From an uncultured Schlesneria sp. (GTDB lineage: Bacteria > Planctomycetota > Planctomycetia > Planctomycetales > Planctomycetaceae), in NCBI GenBank assembly GCA_903899985.1, contig CAIULL010000107.1, positions 1-40,821 of the forward strand: 40,821 nucleotides of DNA, written 5' to 3'. The notes below the pieces were generated by a model. The model ran no database searches, was not told where the DNA came from, and worked only from the letters and a program-made list of their open reading frames with translations. Made by a program: the position numbers and the translations under genes. This document shows, piece after piece, positions 25,068-34,074 of the stretch. How positions within the stretch are numbered: position 1 is the stretch's first letter; the number at the start of each line of letters is the position of its first letter.

Positions 25068-26330
25068 GTGTCTCGCAAATTTATTTCTCTGTGCTTATTG
25101 CTAACTGTCAGTGGGTGCAGCGATGCGACTAAAAAGAGCCCCATGGCCGGGACAGCAGAATCAGCCCCAGCAGGTAAAGCCGCTGTCGTTGCAAACGAGG
25201 CTCCAGCCGTCAAACCAGAAGCGACCGAACCGCCTGCTGTGAAGCCGATGGAAAGCGAACCTCCTGCACAAGTCGCGAAAGACGCCAAGCCGAGTGAACC
25301 GTCGCAACCGAAAGCCGAGCCTGAACAAGGCATGACCAAGGAAGAGGCATTTGCCCAGGCACAAAAGCTATTCCAGAACAACGACCTTGAAGGGGTCGTT
25401 CAGGTTTTGGAAAAGGCACTTCCAGGTAATCCAGATGACATCAACCTGCTCCTGTCGCTCGCGCAATTGACGACACGAATTGCCTCATCTGACCAATCCA
25501 AACCTGATTTTGAAAAGTATCGCAAAGCGGGCAAATACGTCCACCAGGCTCTTGCGGCTCATCCTGAGATTGCGGCCAACCCGGCCGTACGTAACCTTGC
25601 CAGCGGTGTCCTTTATAACGAAGCGTGCGCCTTATCTGTGGACAATCAACCAGAACAGGCGATTAAGAGCCTCGAAGAGGCCGTGGCATTCGGATACAAA
25701 ACCCTGGCTGAAATGGATCAGGATAAAGATCTGGAGTCCGTTCGCGCTCTGCCCGCTTATGCCGAATTCAAAACCAAGGCCGAAGAAATGATTCGCGAGC
25801 AGGCTGAACTTGCACGAATCCAGATTGAAAAAGAGGTCGACGAATTACTGGCAGACAATAAGCCGTTTAATTTCAACTTTGAACTGACAGACACCGAAGC
25901 CAAGCCAATTGCCAAAGCAGATTTCGCAGGAAAAGTTTTAATCGTCGACGTCTGGGGTACCTGGTGCCCCCCTTGTCGCGCGGAAATCCCTCATTTCGTG
26001 AAACTGCAGAAGACCTACAATGAAGAGGGCCTGGTGATTGTGGGACTCAACCAGGAAAACGCCGCTGATGACGAAGCTGCGGTGAAGCTCGTTCAAGATT
26101 TTCGCGAGAAAAATGAAATGAATTATCGCTGTGCGCTCATCGGCGATGACACGCTGCAGCAGATTCCTGAGTTCAGCGGTTTCCCGACGACGATGTTCAT
26201 TGATCGAACTGGCAAGGTTCGCGCGAAAGTCGTTGGATTGCATGACTACGAATATCTTGAAACGATCGTCCGCAAGTTGCTCGCTGAGAAAATTGACGGA
26301 GCCGAAGCCGGAAGCAATTCCGATAAGTAA
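25068..26330 (+). CDS. Lipoprotein with TPR-like region and TlpA-type thioredoxin domain
   Basis: A 420-residue membrane-anchored thiol-disulfide protein. From the GTG at 25068, preceded by AAAAGGG, it begins with a classic lipoprotein signal MSRKFISLCLLLTVSGC (lipobox Cys17). A Pro/Ala/Glu-rich linker (about 25-88) follows, then TPR-like helices (about 90-255) and a TlpA/AhpC-type thioredoxin fold (about 268-410) with active site VWGTWCPPCRAEIP (Cys300, Cys303) and the cis-Pro loop FSGFPTTMFID. Such domains keep periplasmic cysteines reduced, often for cytochrome c maturation, which fits the many CxxCH proteins here; that link is inferred. Upstream ATGs at 24990 and 25026 would bury the lipobox and are unlikely. 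A strong terminator follows. Confidence 0.9.
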   Translation: MSRKFISLCLLLTVSGCSDATKKSPMAGTAESAPAGKAAVVANEAPAVKPEATEPPAVKPMESEPPAQVAKDAKPSEPSQPKAEPEQGMTKEEAFAQAQKLFQNNDLEGVVQVLEKALPGNPDDINLLLSLAQLTTRIASSDQSKPDFEKYRKAGKYVHQALAAHPEIAANPAVRNLASGVLYNEACALSVDNQPEQAIKSLEEAVAFGYKTLAEMDQDKDLESVRALPAYAEFKTKAEEMIREQAELARIQIEKEVDELLADNKPFNFNFELTDTEAKPIAKADFAGKVLIVDVWGTWCPPCRAEIPHFVKLQKTYNEEGLVIVGLNQENAADDEAAVKLVQDFREKNEMNYRCALIGDDTLQQIPEFSGFPTTMFIDRTGKVRAKVVGLHDYEYLETIVRKLLAEKIDGAEAGSNSDK

Positions 26331-26357
26331 CCGCTCGTCGTTAAGACGTTGAATTTG

Positions 26358-26405
26358 AAAATGTGTCCTCTGTCAGGTCCGTCCTAACAGAGGACACATT
26401 TTTTT
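26358..26405. terminator. Strong bidirectional rho-independent terminator
   Basis: A perfect 15-bp stem, AAATGTGTCCTCTGT (26359-26373) and its complement (26387-26401), with a 13-base loop and a run of Ts at 26399-26405 on the plus strand. The minus strand has a shorter T-rich end. It lies between the convergent thioredoxin lipoprotein and M19-like genes and should stop both. Confidence 0.93.
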
Positions 26406-26413
26406 GCCCGACT

Positions 26414-27772
26414 CTATTTGACCATGACGTCACGGCAGACTCGGAGGATATTTTCGCCGAGAATCTTGCGGATTTTCTCATCGGAATATCCACGCTGGAC
26501 CAATCCGACCGAGAAAAGCGGCCAATTCGTCCAGCCCAGACTTGCCGCCTGGGGCCATTGTCCCCCCAACGCATTGGGCGGCCACAAGGCTTCAAAACGG
26601 TCCCGGCGTTTGCCTCTGGCAGGAAATTTGGCACCAGGAGCGGACGCATGTTGCGAGGTGTGTGACACGTCGGTGCCGATCGCCACGTGATCGATTCCGA
26701 ACCGCGTGACGACATAGTCCACGTGATCAAGTAACGCTGCGATGTCGCCCCCGCGCCCCAGGAAGTTCGGAATACAACAGATCCCGACCAGACCACCGGT
26801 ATCACAAATTGCGCGGATGACTTCATCCGGTTTCGCCCTGATGTGATGATGAATGGCATCGCAAGCGGTATGGCTGGCAACCATCGGCCTTTTGGAAATC
26901 TGAGCCGCCTCGAGGCTGGTGCGCCAGCCACTATGGGCAACATCGACGATCACACCGACTCGATTCATTTCATGAATCGCCGCGCGACCAAAATCACTAA
27001 GACCTCCATTGGCGATTTCGGCACATCCATCGCCAAGCATGTTCCGGCGATTGTACGTGACATGCATCATGCGAATGCCGAGCTGGAAAAATAATCGGAT
27101 GTAATTCAATTCGTCTTCGACTGTGTTCCATTGTTGCGCCAGAGGGACACCGTTGCCCGTCAAATACAGACAATGCTTCCCCGTTTTGCGAGCCGATTCG
27201 ATATCATCCGGAGTTGTAGCTCGCACCAGCACTTCGCGCAGCATGTCCCCCAGGTATGTGAACCGGGCCAGGCGTTTCAACAACCGTTCGGGACTTTGGC
27301 CTTCTTCGCCCGCGTTCTGAAAGATGCACGTGACGCCTGAACAACGCATCGCCTCTTCGAATTCTGCCCGTTCCGCAAGATCCGTCACGGCGCGAATCAT
27401 TCCCATTTCTTCGCGCAGATCTTGCAACTCGGCATCGGTTGCCCCGGCCGCATCAGCGGCAGTGAGAACAGCGCCATCGGGTGCCGCTCGTGGAGCAAAT
27501 CCATAGGAATCGAAAACCAGGCTCTGCCGGTGAAGTTCCAGGCCATGTTCTAAATCCACGCGGCTGGGTTTCAAGATTGCCAGAGCAGGATTGCGAGCCT
27601 GAACGATCACTGGGTTTTCGGAAATCAATAACGGATCTTTCCCGGCGGGCGGATCGGCGGTTGCATCGGCCGCGTCGGCCAGCCTCGCCACACAGGCAGC
27701 AACCACAGCAGCAGTCGCTTGCAAGAACGCTCGCCGGTCAACCGATTTTATACCGTCTGATAGATTCACCAT
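26414..27772 (-). CDS. Tat-exported peptidase M19 (membrane dipeptidase)-like protein with altered metal site
   Basis: A 452-residue protein. The N-terminus has a twin-arginine motif DRRAFLQAT (12-20) before a hydrophobic stretch, so export is probably by Tat. The rest is the M19 amidohydrolase barrel: FQLGIRMMHVTYNRRN (229-244), GGLSDFGRAAIHEMNRVGVIVDVAHSG (256-282, His280), MVASHTAC (297-304, His301) and DHVAIGTDVSH (361-371, Asp368). Two canonical zinc-site elements look replaced: the N-terminal HxD reads FDSYG (88-91), and the bridging Glu of EGG reads TGNGVP (205-210). It may bind fewer metals or act on another substrate. It lies 80 bp after the GH28 gene on the same strand and may be cotranscribed. 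The ribosome site is weak. Confidence 0.85.
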   Translation of the reverse strand: MVNLSDGIKSVDRRAFLQATAAVVAACVARLADAADATADPPAGKDPLLISENPVIVQARNPALAILKPSRVDLEHGLELHRQSLVFDSYGFAPRAAPDGAVLTAADAAGATDAELQDLREEMGMIRAVTDLAERAEFEEAMRCSGVTCIFQNAGEEGQSPERLLKRLARFTYLGDMLREVLVRATTPDDIESARKTGKHCLYLTGNGVPLAQQWNTVEDELNYIRLFFQLGIRMMHVTYNRRNMLGDGCAEIANGGLSDFGRAAIHEMNRVGVIVDVAHSGWRTSLEAAQISKRPMVASHTACDAIHHHIRAKPDEVIRAICDTGGLVGICCIPNFLGRGGDIAALLDHVDYVVTRFGIDHVAIGTDVSHTSQHASAPGAKFPARGKRRDRFEALWPPNALGGQWPQAASLGWTNWPLFSVGLVQRGYSDEKIRKILGENILRVCRDVMVK

Positions 27773-27852
27773 TTTGATCGTGGTTGCTTTCAGAAGGGGA
27801 ATGAAACTTTTCTTCTGCTCTTAATCGTAGGACCATCCTGTGGTCCACTTTT

Positions 27853-29403
27853 TCAATCTGATTTCTTCTTACGATCAGACACATCACGCAACCATTCCCT
27901 GGATTCGTCGGTCCGTTTTGTTTCCGACAACTTGATGTCAGTAACGTCCCTCGTCACGATCACAGGATTATCGCCAATCGAAGAAATGGCCACGTGATCC
28001 AGTACTGGCGATTGAACATCGTCAAAGACGAACGCGGCACGGTAATCAGGTTTCACCGTACTGATTTTCACGTTTTCAAAAGTCACGTTTGTGGCATGTC
28101 GCACATAGAATCCCCACGCGGGCAGTTCTCCAAACATCGAGAACTCTGGATATTTATCCTCTTTTTCTGGAATCCCCTTCAATCGCGTCAGCGGAACCTC
28201 CGCCACCTCACGCCGCCCTCCCCCAGCGATGTTCAACGTAATGTTCTTCAGCAACACATTACTGATGGAGTGACCGGGAATCCCCACGATTGATGATGGA
28301 AAAATGTTATGCGGCTCCTTCACCGCCGGGCCCGCCATCGGGTAGCCCGCGTCCGGAACCGTGTCGGGGATTTGAACTGTCATATCGTGAATGCGGATGT
28401 TGTTGATACTTCCCGGTTTGTCCTTCTTGTCGCGATGACCCAACCGAATGCTGATCGCGTTTCCGGTGTTTTTTGCCTCGACATCTCCGATATCGACATC
28501 TTCGATGATCGCGCCATCGACGCTTTGAATGGCGACGGCCGAACGAAGAGTGTCATGGATCCGCAGGCCCCGTACGACGATCTGTTTAAAACCGCCGTGC
28601 GATGTCGTTCCGAATTTGAATGCACTGGCGCTCGATCGAATCTTGCAATTCTCGACCCGCACATCGACGCATGAACGTTCTTTATAACTCTTCAGGCAAA
28701 TTCCATCGTCGGCACTGTCGACATCGCAGTTTTTGACAAGCACATGATGACCGTCGACAATGTCGATTCCATCGTTGTTCCAGAAGGCGGTACTGCGAAC
28801 GATGACGTTTTCGAGCGTTAAATCGTCACAACTGACATAGGTCTGCACCCAGCACGAAGAATCCTTGAGGGTGATGTTGCTGACTGTCACACGTTTGCAG
28901 TTCTGAAACTCAATGATCTGTGGACGGTTTTTTTCGCCAGGCCGCTTGCTGTCGGGCGGATCATTCAATTTGCCGGCCTTCATCAGCCGGGTCACATCGG
29001 CCGCCAGTTTGGCTCCCTGACCATCGATAATACCTCCACCCGTGACGCTGATGTCGTTGACATCCTTTGCTTCCAGCAGGGCTAACCATCGACCGGCTCG
29101 TTCGTAATCGGCGTGTTCCTCACTTCCGAGCAGCGTTGCTCCGGGTTCAATGCGCAGGGTAACACGGCTTTTCAAATGCAAGGTCCCACTGAGGAAGACT
29201 CCGCGATCCAGAACGACTGTCCCGCCGTTTTTTGAGGCCGCTTCAATCGCCTGCTGGATTGCCTTCGTGTCCTTGGTTTTCCCGTCACCTTTGGCCCCCA
29301 TCGTCCGTGGATTGATCTGGGATTCTGCAAACGACGTTTGGTTCAACATCAAAGCGGTGAACAAGACGAGGCAGTGAAATCTGCTGAATTGGAAGAACTG
29401 CAT
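27853..29403 (-). CDS. Secreted GH28 polygalacturonase-like glycoside hydrolase
   Basis: A 516-residue protein. The signal peptide (about 1-27) ends SFA-ES, followed by INPRTMGAKGDGKTKDTKAIQQAI (29-52), the standard GH28 start. The parallel beta-helix carries WNNDGIDIVDG (208-218) and DVDSADDGICLKS (227-239), matching the NTDG and DD motifs that hold the catalytic Asp residues, then FKFGTTSHGGF, replacing the usual GHG. It should hydrolyse alpha-1,4-galacturonide or rhamnogalacturonan-type bonds in pectin-like polymers in the periplasm or outside. The frame is open upstream to 29469, but the ATG at 29403, with GAGGAAA upstream, opens a proper signal peptide. It may be cotranscribed with the M19-like gene; a weak hairpin, GGACCA...TGGTCC (27830-27846), lies between. 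Confidence 0.93.
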   Translation of the reverse strand: MQFFQFSRFHCLVLFTALMLNQTSFAESQINPRTMGAKGDGKTKDTKAIQQAIEAASKNGGTVVLDRGVFLSGTLHLKSRVTLRIEPGATLLGSEEHADYERAGRWLALLEAKDVNDISVTGGGIIDGQGAKLAADVTRLMKAGKLNDPPDSKRPGEKNRPQIIEFQNCKRVTVSNITLKDSSCWVQTYVSCDDLTLENVIVRSTAFWNNDGIDIVDGHHVLVKNCDVDSADDGICLKSYKERSCVDVRVENCKIRSSASAFKFGTTSHGGFKQIVVRGLRIHDTLRSAVAIQSVDGAIIEDVDIGDVEAKNTGNAISIRLGHRDKKDKPGSINNIRIHDMTVQIPDTVPDAGYPMAGPAVKEPHNIFPSSIVGIPGHSISNVLLKNITLNIAGGGRREVAEVPLTRLKGIPEKEDKYPEFSMFGELPAWGFYVRHATNVTFENVKISTVKPDYRAAFVFDDVQSPVLDHVAISSIGDNPVIVTRDVTDIKLSETKRTDESREWLRDVSDRKKKSD

Positions 29404-29620
29404 GACAGTGGTTTCCTCAGTTGGGTCAACGCAACGAGTGGCTCTGAAACGTCCCGAGTACGGGATCATATGTCATCCACCGTTCAATCATGCCGGGCAA
29501 TCGCGATAAATCAATGAAGGACGTTACCGGTGGCGTTTTATTTGTTTCTCAATAGAACCCGATTGAATGGCGGGTTGCCGGCTGCTAGCCTTGAGTGCAG
29601 TCTACTCAAGGAGTTCTGAC

Positions 29621-31318
29621 ATGCGACTGCCCCCCTTTTCGAGACTGGCTTGCGTGTTCCTGATGCTCGCAGGCGGTGTGTCGAGCTCCCGATACGTGAG
29701 TGGGGCTGAGCCTTCGATCGTTACGTCGGATCTGAAGGACGAAACATTCGGTTCTGCTGCCGATCAAGGTCGACTGGCCTGGGCGATACTCGAAGCGATC
29801 GAGCAGCAAAATATCTCACCACCGCCGCGCCAAGCATTAATTCGAGTCCTCACTCAAGCGCTCTTCAGAATCCCCAAGGATGCGGTGAATGTTTCTTATC
29901 GGGAATTACTCGAACACGTCGATTCGGAATTTCTCCAGTGCCAAAGCGCTGATGAAATGGCGCTTGTCGCCGAACAAAACGAGCGGTATCTGAATTTCGA
30001 TCGAGCGATCGCCGAGCTGACATCGGGTTTCGGCGAAAATCTGGGTAAATTCCGTTTAATCCGCGCAAAAGACCACGAAGTCGAAGAGCAGTTCCACGGT
30101 AATCGGTATGTTGGATTGGGAATCAACCTGTACCACAATGATCCGAGCCACATTCCAGTAATCATGAGGATTCGACCGGGAGGACCTGCCGACCGCGGCG
30201 GACTGAAGCCCAGGACTTACATTCATGAGATTGATGGCCGCCCGACGAAAAATGTTCCACAGCAGACAATTCTTGATTGGATCCGCGGACCAATCGGCAC
30301 TGAGGTGACTCTCAAGGTCTCGCATGAAACGTCCATAGAGCAACGACTCGTGACTCTGGCACGCGGTCTGATTCGTTTTGAATCGTTGAAGGATCGGCAT
30401 CGCGAACCGATCAGTCGCGATAGACTTCGCTATGATCGACGGGAGCCAATCGGCTGGATTCACGTTGAGACAATCAACGGCAGCACGCTCCACGAACTCC
30501 GCATCGCCGACAATCAGGCAAGGGAAGACGGAATTCGAGTCCTTGTGCTCGATTTTCGAGGATTAGGAGAGCCTGACGATCTCCACCAATCCTTGCTGGT
30601 TGCAGACAGTTTTCTGGACGGCGGTGCGATCTGGACACAAATCGACGGCTCGGCCGAACCGCGGACCGAGTTCGCGGATCGAGAATGTTTGTTCCGCGAT
30701 ACTCCTCTTATCGTTCTGATCAATTCGCAGACGCGTCCGTGCCATTGCGCAATCGCTGCCGCGTTGCAGGATGCAGGCCGCGCCAAACTGATCGGAGAAT
30801 CACCCGATTTCCAGGGAATCATCTCCACCACGGTAAGACTTAGCGGAGTCCCTTATTCTCTGACGATGGCCACCACAAGGCTGAATCGTGCACGACAAGA
30901 CCGCCAGTGGCCTCTGGAACTGGACTACACCGTTGCTGAAAACCCTGTTGCTGAAAACATGCCCGCATCCGTCAATCAAGCCCGGATTCCCAAAGGTTTT
31001 CGGCTAGGCGACCGAGTAATCCTTGAAAGTGATCTCAATAGAAAATCATCCGACACCACGACGACTCGGCCTTCGAACGACCCAACCAGACCCAGTTATC
31101 CCAACGAATCGGTTCAAGTCCCGCTCAAAAGTTCAAACCCTTCCAACCTTATTGCTCCGGAGAGTTCCCCCACTCGACCGGCGCCACCCAGAACGAGGCT
31201 CCCCATTGAGGATGTTGCCATTCTTGTCGCGTTAGAAATTCAACGCGGCCTTCCTCCTGCATCAGTCAAACCCGCCTCCAGCGATCAAAACACGCGATAC
31301 AAAGACTCGACACGATGA
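29621..31318 (+). CDS. Exported PDZ/S41 (C-terminal-processing-protease-like) protein, catalytic serine missing
   Basis: A 565-residue protein. The signal peptide (about 1-29) ends VSGA-EP. A helical part (about 45-150) precedes a PDZ domain (about 164-256: YVGLGINLYHND, VIMRIRPGGPADRGGLKPRTYIHEIDG), then an S41-type core (about 275-450) with IRVLVLDFRGLGEPDDLHQS and PLIVLINSQTRPCHCAIAAALQDAGRAKLIGE. In active S41 proteases this last stretch reads N-x-x-SASASEI; here it is SQTRPCHCAI, so the nucleophile and Glu are lost. A Ser/Pro/Thr-rich linker and a short helix end the protein. CAAGGAG seven bases before the ATG fixes the start. Its stop overlaps the next start as ATGA, so the two form an operon. 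It is probably a non-catalytic binding or scaffold protein. Confidence 0.84.
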   Translation: MRLPPFSRLACVFLMLAGGVSSSRYVSGAEPSIVTSDLKDETFGSAADQGRLAWAILEAIEQQNISPPPRQALIRVLTQALFRIPKDAVNVSYRELLEHVDSEFLQCQSADEMALVAEQNERYLNFDRAIAELTSGFGENLGKFRLIRAKDHEVEEQFHGNRYVGLGINLYHNDPSHIPVIMRIRPGGPADRGGLKPRTYIHEIDGRPTKNVPQQTILDWIRGPIGTEVTLKVSHETSIEQRLVTLARGLIRFESLKDRHREPISRDRLRYDRREPIGWIHVETINGSTLHELRIADNQAREDGIRVLVLDFRGLGEPDDLHQSLLVADSFLDGGAIWTQIDGSAEPRTEFADRECLFRDTPLIVLINSQTRPCHCAIAAALQDAGRAKLIGESPDFQGIISTTVRLSGVPYSLTMATTRLNRARQDRQWPLELDYTVAENPVAENMPASVNQARIPKGFRLGDRVILESDLNRKSSDTTTTRPSNDPTRPSYPNESVQVPLKSSNPSNLIAPESSPTRPAPPRTRLPIEDVAILVALEIQRGLPPASVKPASSDQNTRYKDSTR

Positions 31319-33114
31319 CACCGAAACGGCCCCTTCAATTCCTGACTTGGCTATTTGTGCTCAGACTGGTTGCCACGTCAACAGCCTTCGCTGAAGAAAC
31401 CCTCGCCACTCATTTTCGTCGCCCGGTGGCGCTGGTCGTCTCGCAGGACGGGAACCGGATTGCGATCGCGAATCAACGTAGCGGCACAGTTTCCCTGGTC
31501 GATCTGCAGGAAAAGAAAGTCCTCCTGGAAACAGCGATCGGCAAACGGCCGTCCGATCTGATCGTGACTCGCGACACGCGGCGACTGCTGGTGACCGATG
31601 AAGAGACGCATCAGTTGATCGCCGTCTCATTCTCGCCCGAGGGTTACAAGGTCGAAAAGCGGCTTACAGTCAGTCCTTATCCCGTAAGTGTTAAACTCAA
31701 CGAAGAGGGGACCTGCGCATTCATCGCCTCGCTCTGGTCCAGAACCATCACGATTGTCAACCTGAACTCCTGGCTCGACGAGGGTGACACAACGCTCCCT
31801 GCGGTTGAACGTCAGATCCGTTTGCCTTTCGCGCCTCGAGAGATGCTGGTGCTGAATGTGGGTGATCAACAAGCAAAGCTTCCGTCGTTGGACAACCCTC
31901 GATCAAAACTGCTGGTTGCCGATGCATTCGGGTCCCGACTGGCGATGATTGATCCGGAATCGGGACAGGTCGATTCCGTCCGCGAGATCCCGGCCCACGC
32001 CATTCGCGGCATGCGTCTGCACCCGACAAAATCGCAACTGGTGATCTCGCACCAGGTGCTGAGCCGACTGGCGCAGTCGACGTTTGATGACGTGCACTGG
32101 GGGAGTCTGATGACCAATGTCCTGCGAACCGTGGAATTGTCAGACATTCTTGATCCCAAAGCCGATCTCTTGAAACACAGCGTTCTGCAATATCTGGGTG
32201 GTCCCGATCGCGGCGCTGGCGATCCCGCAGGATTCGTCATGAATGCCAATGGTTTGACGGGACTCGCACTCAGCGGAACCGACGAATTGATGCTGCTTGA
32301 CGAGAACAACGTCTACGGTGGCCGGGTCACAACGGAAAGCTATCCGACGGCGATCGCCAACGGGCCCGATGGAAAGCATGCATACGTGTTGAATACCCTC
32401 AGTGATTCCGTCTCCGTCATTCAACTTGCAGGACCGATTCTTGTGGGGACAATCTCGCTCGGTCCGCAGCCTGAGCTGACACCCGCCGATCGCGGGGAAC
32501 GGCTGTTTCACAATGCGAAACTGTCGCACGATGGCTGGTTCAGTTGTTCCAGTTGCCATGTGCAGGGTCACACCAACGGATTACTGAATGACAATATGAC
32601 CGACGGAACTTTCGGTACGGCAAAACGAGTGTTGACACTTCGCGGCGTTACCGAAACCGCTCCTTATTCCTGGACGGGACGGTTCAAAACACTAAGCGAT
32701 CAGATCGCACACTCGGTCAAATCAACAATGCAGGGCAATCCACTCACCGACGAAGAAACGAGCGACCTGGAAGCCTATATGAAATCTCTGTCCCCACCCC
32801 CTGCTCTGGGGACCGACGACAAACTCGCCGTCGCTCGCGGTGCTGCCATCTTTGAAGCTCAGAATTGTCGTAACTGCCACACTCAACCCCTTTTCACTTC
32901 GGCCAAGATCGTGGACGTGGGACTGAAAGATGAACGAGGAGCATCGAAGTTCAATCCCCCGTCACTGCGTGGAGTCAGTCAAAACGCCCCTTACTTTCAC
33001 GATGGCCGGGCCAGAAATCTGGAAGCAGTCTTCACGCAGTTCCGTCACCAGCTCAATGGCGAACTCTCGAGCGAAGAGGTCGCCGATCTGATCGCCTTTT
33101 TGAACGATCTTTAG
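31315..33114 (+). CDS. YVTN-type beta-propeller fused to di-haem cytochrome c peroxidase/MauG-like domain
   Basis: A 599-residue exported redox protein. The signal peptide (about 1-26) ends AFA-EE. A YVTN-like propeller fills about 30-380 (for example NRIAIANQRSGTVSLVDL, KHAYVLNTLSDSVSVIQL). The C-terminal 220 residues have two haem sites, CSSCH (411-415) and CRNCH (518-522), with SLRGVSQNAPYFHDGRA near the end, the pattern of di-haem peroxidase/MauG proteins. It could reduce peroxide or oxidise a partner protein in the periplasm; the substrate is unknown. Translation is coupled to the PDZ/S41-like gene by an ATGA overlap, suggesting the two products act together. Confidence 0.92.
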   Translation: MTPKRPLQFLTWLFVLRLVATSTAFAEETLATHFRRPVALVVSQDGNRIAIANQRSGTVSLVDLQEKKVLLETAIGKRPSDLIVTRDTRRLLVTDEETHQLIAVSFSPEGYKVEKRLTVSPYPVSVKLNEEGTCAFIASLWSRTITIVNLNSWLDEGDTTLPAVERQIRLPFAPREMLVLNVGDQQAKLPSLDNPRSKLLVADAFGSRLAMIDPESGQVDSVREIPAHAIRGMRLHPTKSQLVISHQVLSRLAQSTFDDVHWGSLMTNVLRTVELSDILDPKADLLKHSVLQYLGGPDRGAGDPAGFVMNANGLTGLALSGTDELMLLDENNVYGGRVTTESYPTAIANGPDGKHAYVLNTLSDSVSVIQLAGPILVGTISLGPQPELTPADRGERLFHNAKLSHDGWFSCSSCHVQGHTNGLLNDNMTDGTFGTAKRVLTLRGVTETAPYSWTGRFKTLSDQIAHSVKSTMQGNPLTDEETSDLEAYMKSLSPPPALGTDDKLAVARGAAIFEAQNCRNCHTQPLFTSAKIVDVGLKDERGASKFNPPSLRGVSQNAPYFHDGRARNLEAVFTQFRHQLNGELSSEEVADLIAFLNDL

Positions 33115-33409
33115 CTGGAAAAGGACCGCAGACACAAAAGGTCGTACGCGGGATCCATGTGTGAGACTCAATTGATCATTCTGAACCCATCGCGGAACGA
33201 GACACGCGGCACTTGGTAGTGCAGGAAACTCCAACTGTTTTTCGAAAGCCTGTAACGCGCCGCATATGCGCAGCCATTTTTCTATCGAGTGTTTCATGCA
33301 CAGTCGAGATCTCACCGTCGTGACAGGGGCCGTCAAACCGTGTGACAGTTACACTTGCCTGTTGTCGGACCGACCCTGTGATCTGGTTCCGGTGATGCTG
33401 AGGCGGATG

Positions 33410-33997
33410 ATGATCATTCCACCGATTCTCTGGATCGGATGGTGCGTCGTTGTCGTTCTGCCATTGGAGAAGAGACCGGCGCTGGCCTTCTGGCAATACC
33501 TGCGGTTGTTGCGACCCTTTGTCGTATTGATCGTGATGGTCATCGGCCCTCCGGTTTTTCAGGAATTGCTCGGCGCCAAGCCCGATAGTCCGCTCGCCCG
33601 CGCATCGGCGTTTGCTGCTCTTGCCGTTGCCATCACGCTCTGGTTCGTTCTCGGCGGTCTGCTCAAGAAATTCGAATTCGTCCGGTTGCTGGGATACAGC
33701 GAAGCGAAGCGGACGGTCACACTCCGATTTTCCTCGAATGAATTGGCCCAGCGTGCTCTGCAGATTCTGGTCCTTCCAGAAGAGGCCAACTCGAACGACG
33801 TCTTAAGAATCGAGGAAAGCCCGTCGCCGGGGACGCGTCCAGTCTTTCGCTATCTGGCCGCTGTGATTGCTGTAGTTTTTGCGATCGCCGCCTCTGGAAT
33901 CTGCTTTGGTGTTCACGAACCGGACGCATGGAAAGGCGCACTGGGATGCTTGGGAATCGCGGCATTGATGGCGGTCATTGCGGTTCGCAAGACCTAG
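33410..33997 (+). CDS. Membrane protein with about five helices, unknown
   Basis: About 195 residues. Two or three helices lie in the first 85 residues (IIPPILWIGWCVVVVLPL, FVVLIVMVIGPPVF, AFAALAVAITLWFVLGG). A soluble segment of about 60 residues follows (FVRLLGYSEAKRTVTLRFSS), and two helices close the C-terminus. No family was recognised; the layout resembles small permease-like or PH-like membrane proteins, without strong support. The frame is open to 33266, but the leading part is not membrane-like. GAGG at 33400-33403 sits six bases before the ATG at 33410; ATGs at 33395 and 33407 are alternatives. The 295-bp gap after the cytochrome gene shows nothing else. Confidence 0.7.
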   Translation: MIIPPILWIGWCVVVVLPLEKRPALAFWQYLRLLRPFVVLIVMVIGPPVFQELLGAKPDSPLARASAFAALAVAITLWFVLGGLLKKFEFVRLLGYSEAKRTVTLRFSSNELAQRALQILVLPEEANSNDVLRIEESPSPGTRPVFRYLAAVIAVVFAIAASGICFGVHEPDAWKGALGCLGIAALMAVIAVRKT

Positions 33998-34074
33998 TGC
34001 CCGACGTCCTTCAGCATAGTCATCGTAGACAAGCGGCGTCCGATTTGAAGTCTTTCAACCGTGACATTTGTGAT

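Noticed and set aside
27830-27846. Hairpin GGACCA...TGGTCC between the GH28 and M19-like genes
   Set aside because: The stem is only 6 bp and the T-run is on the wrong side for the minus-strand transcript, so I do not call it a terminator.
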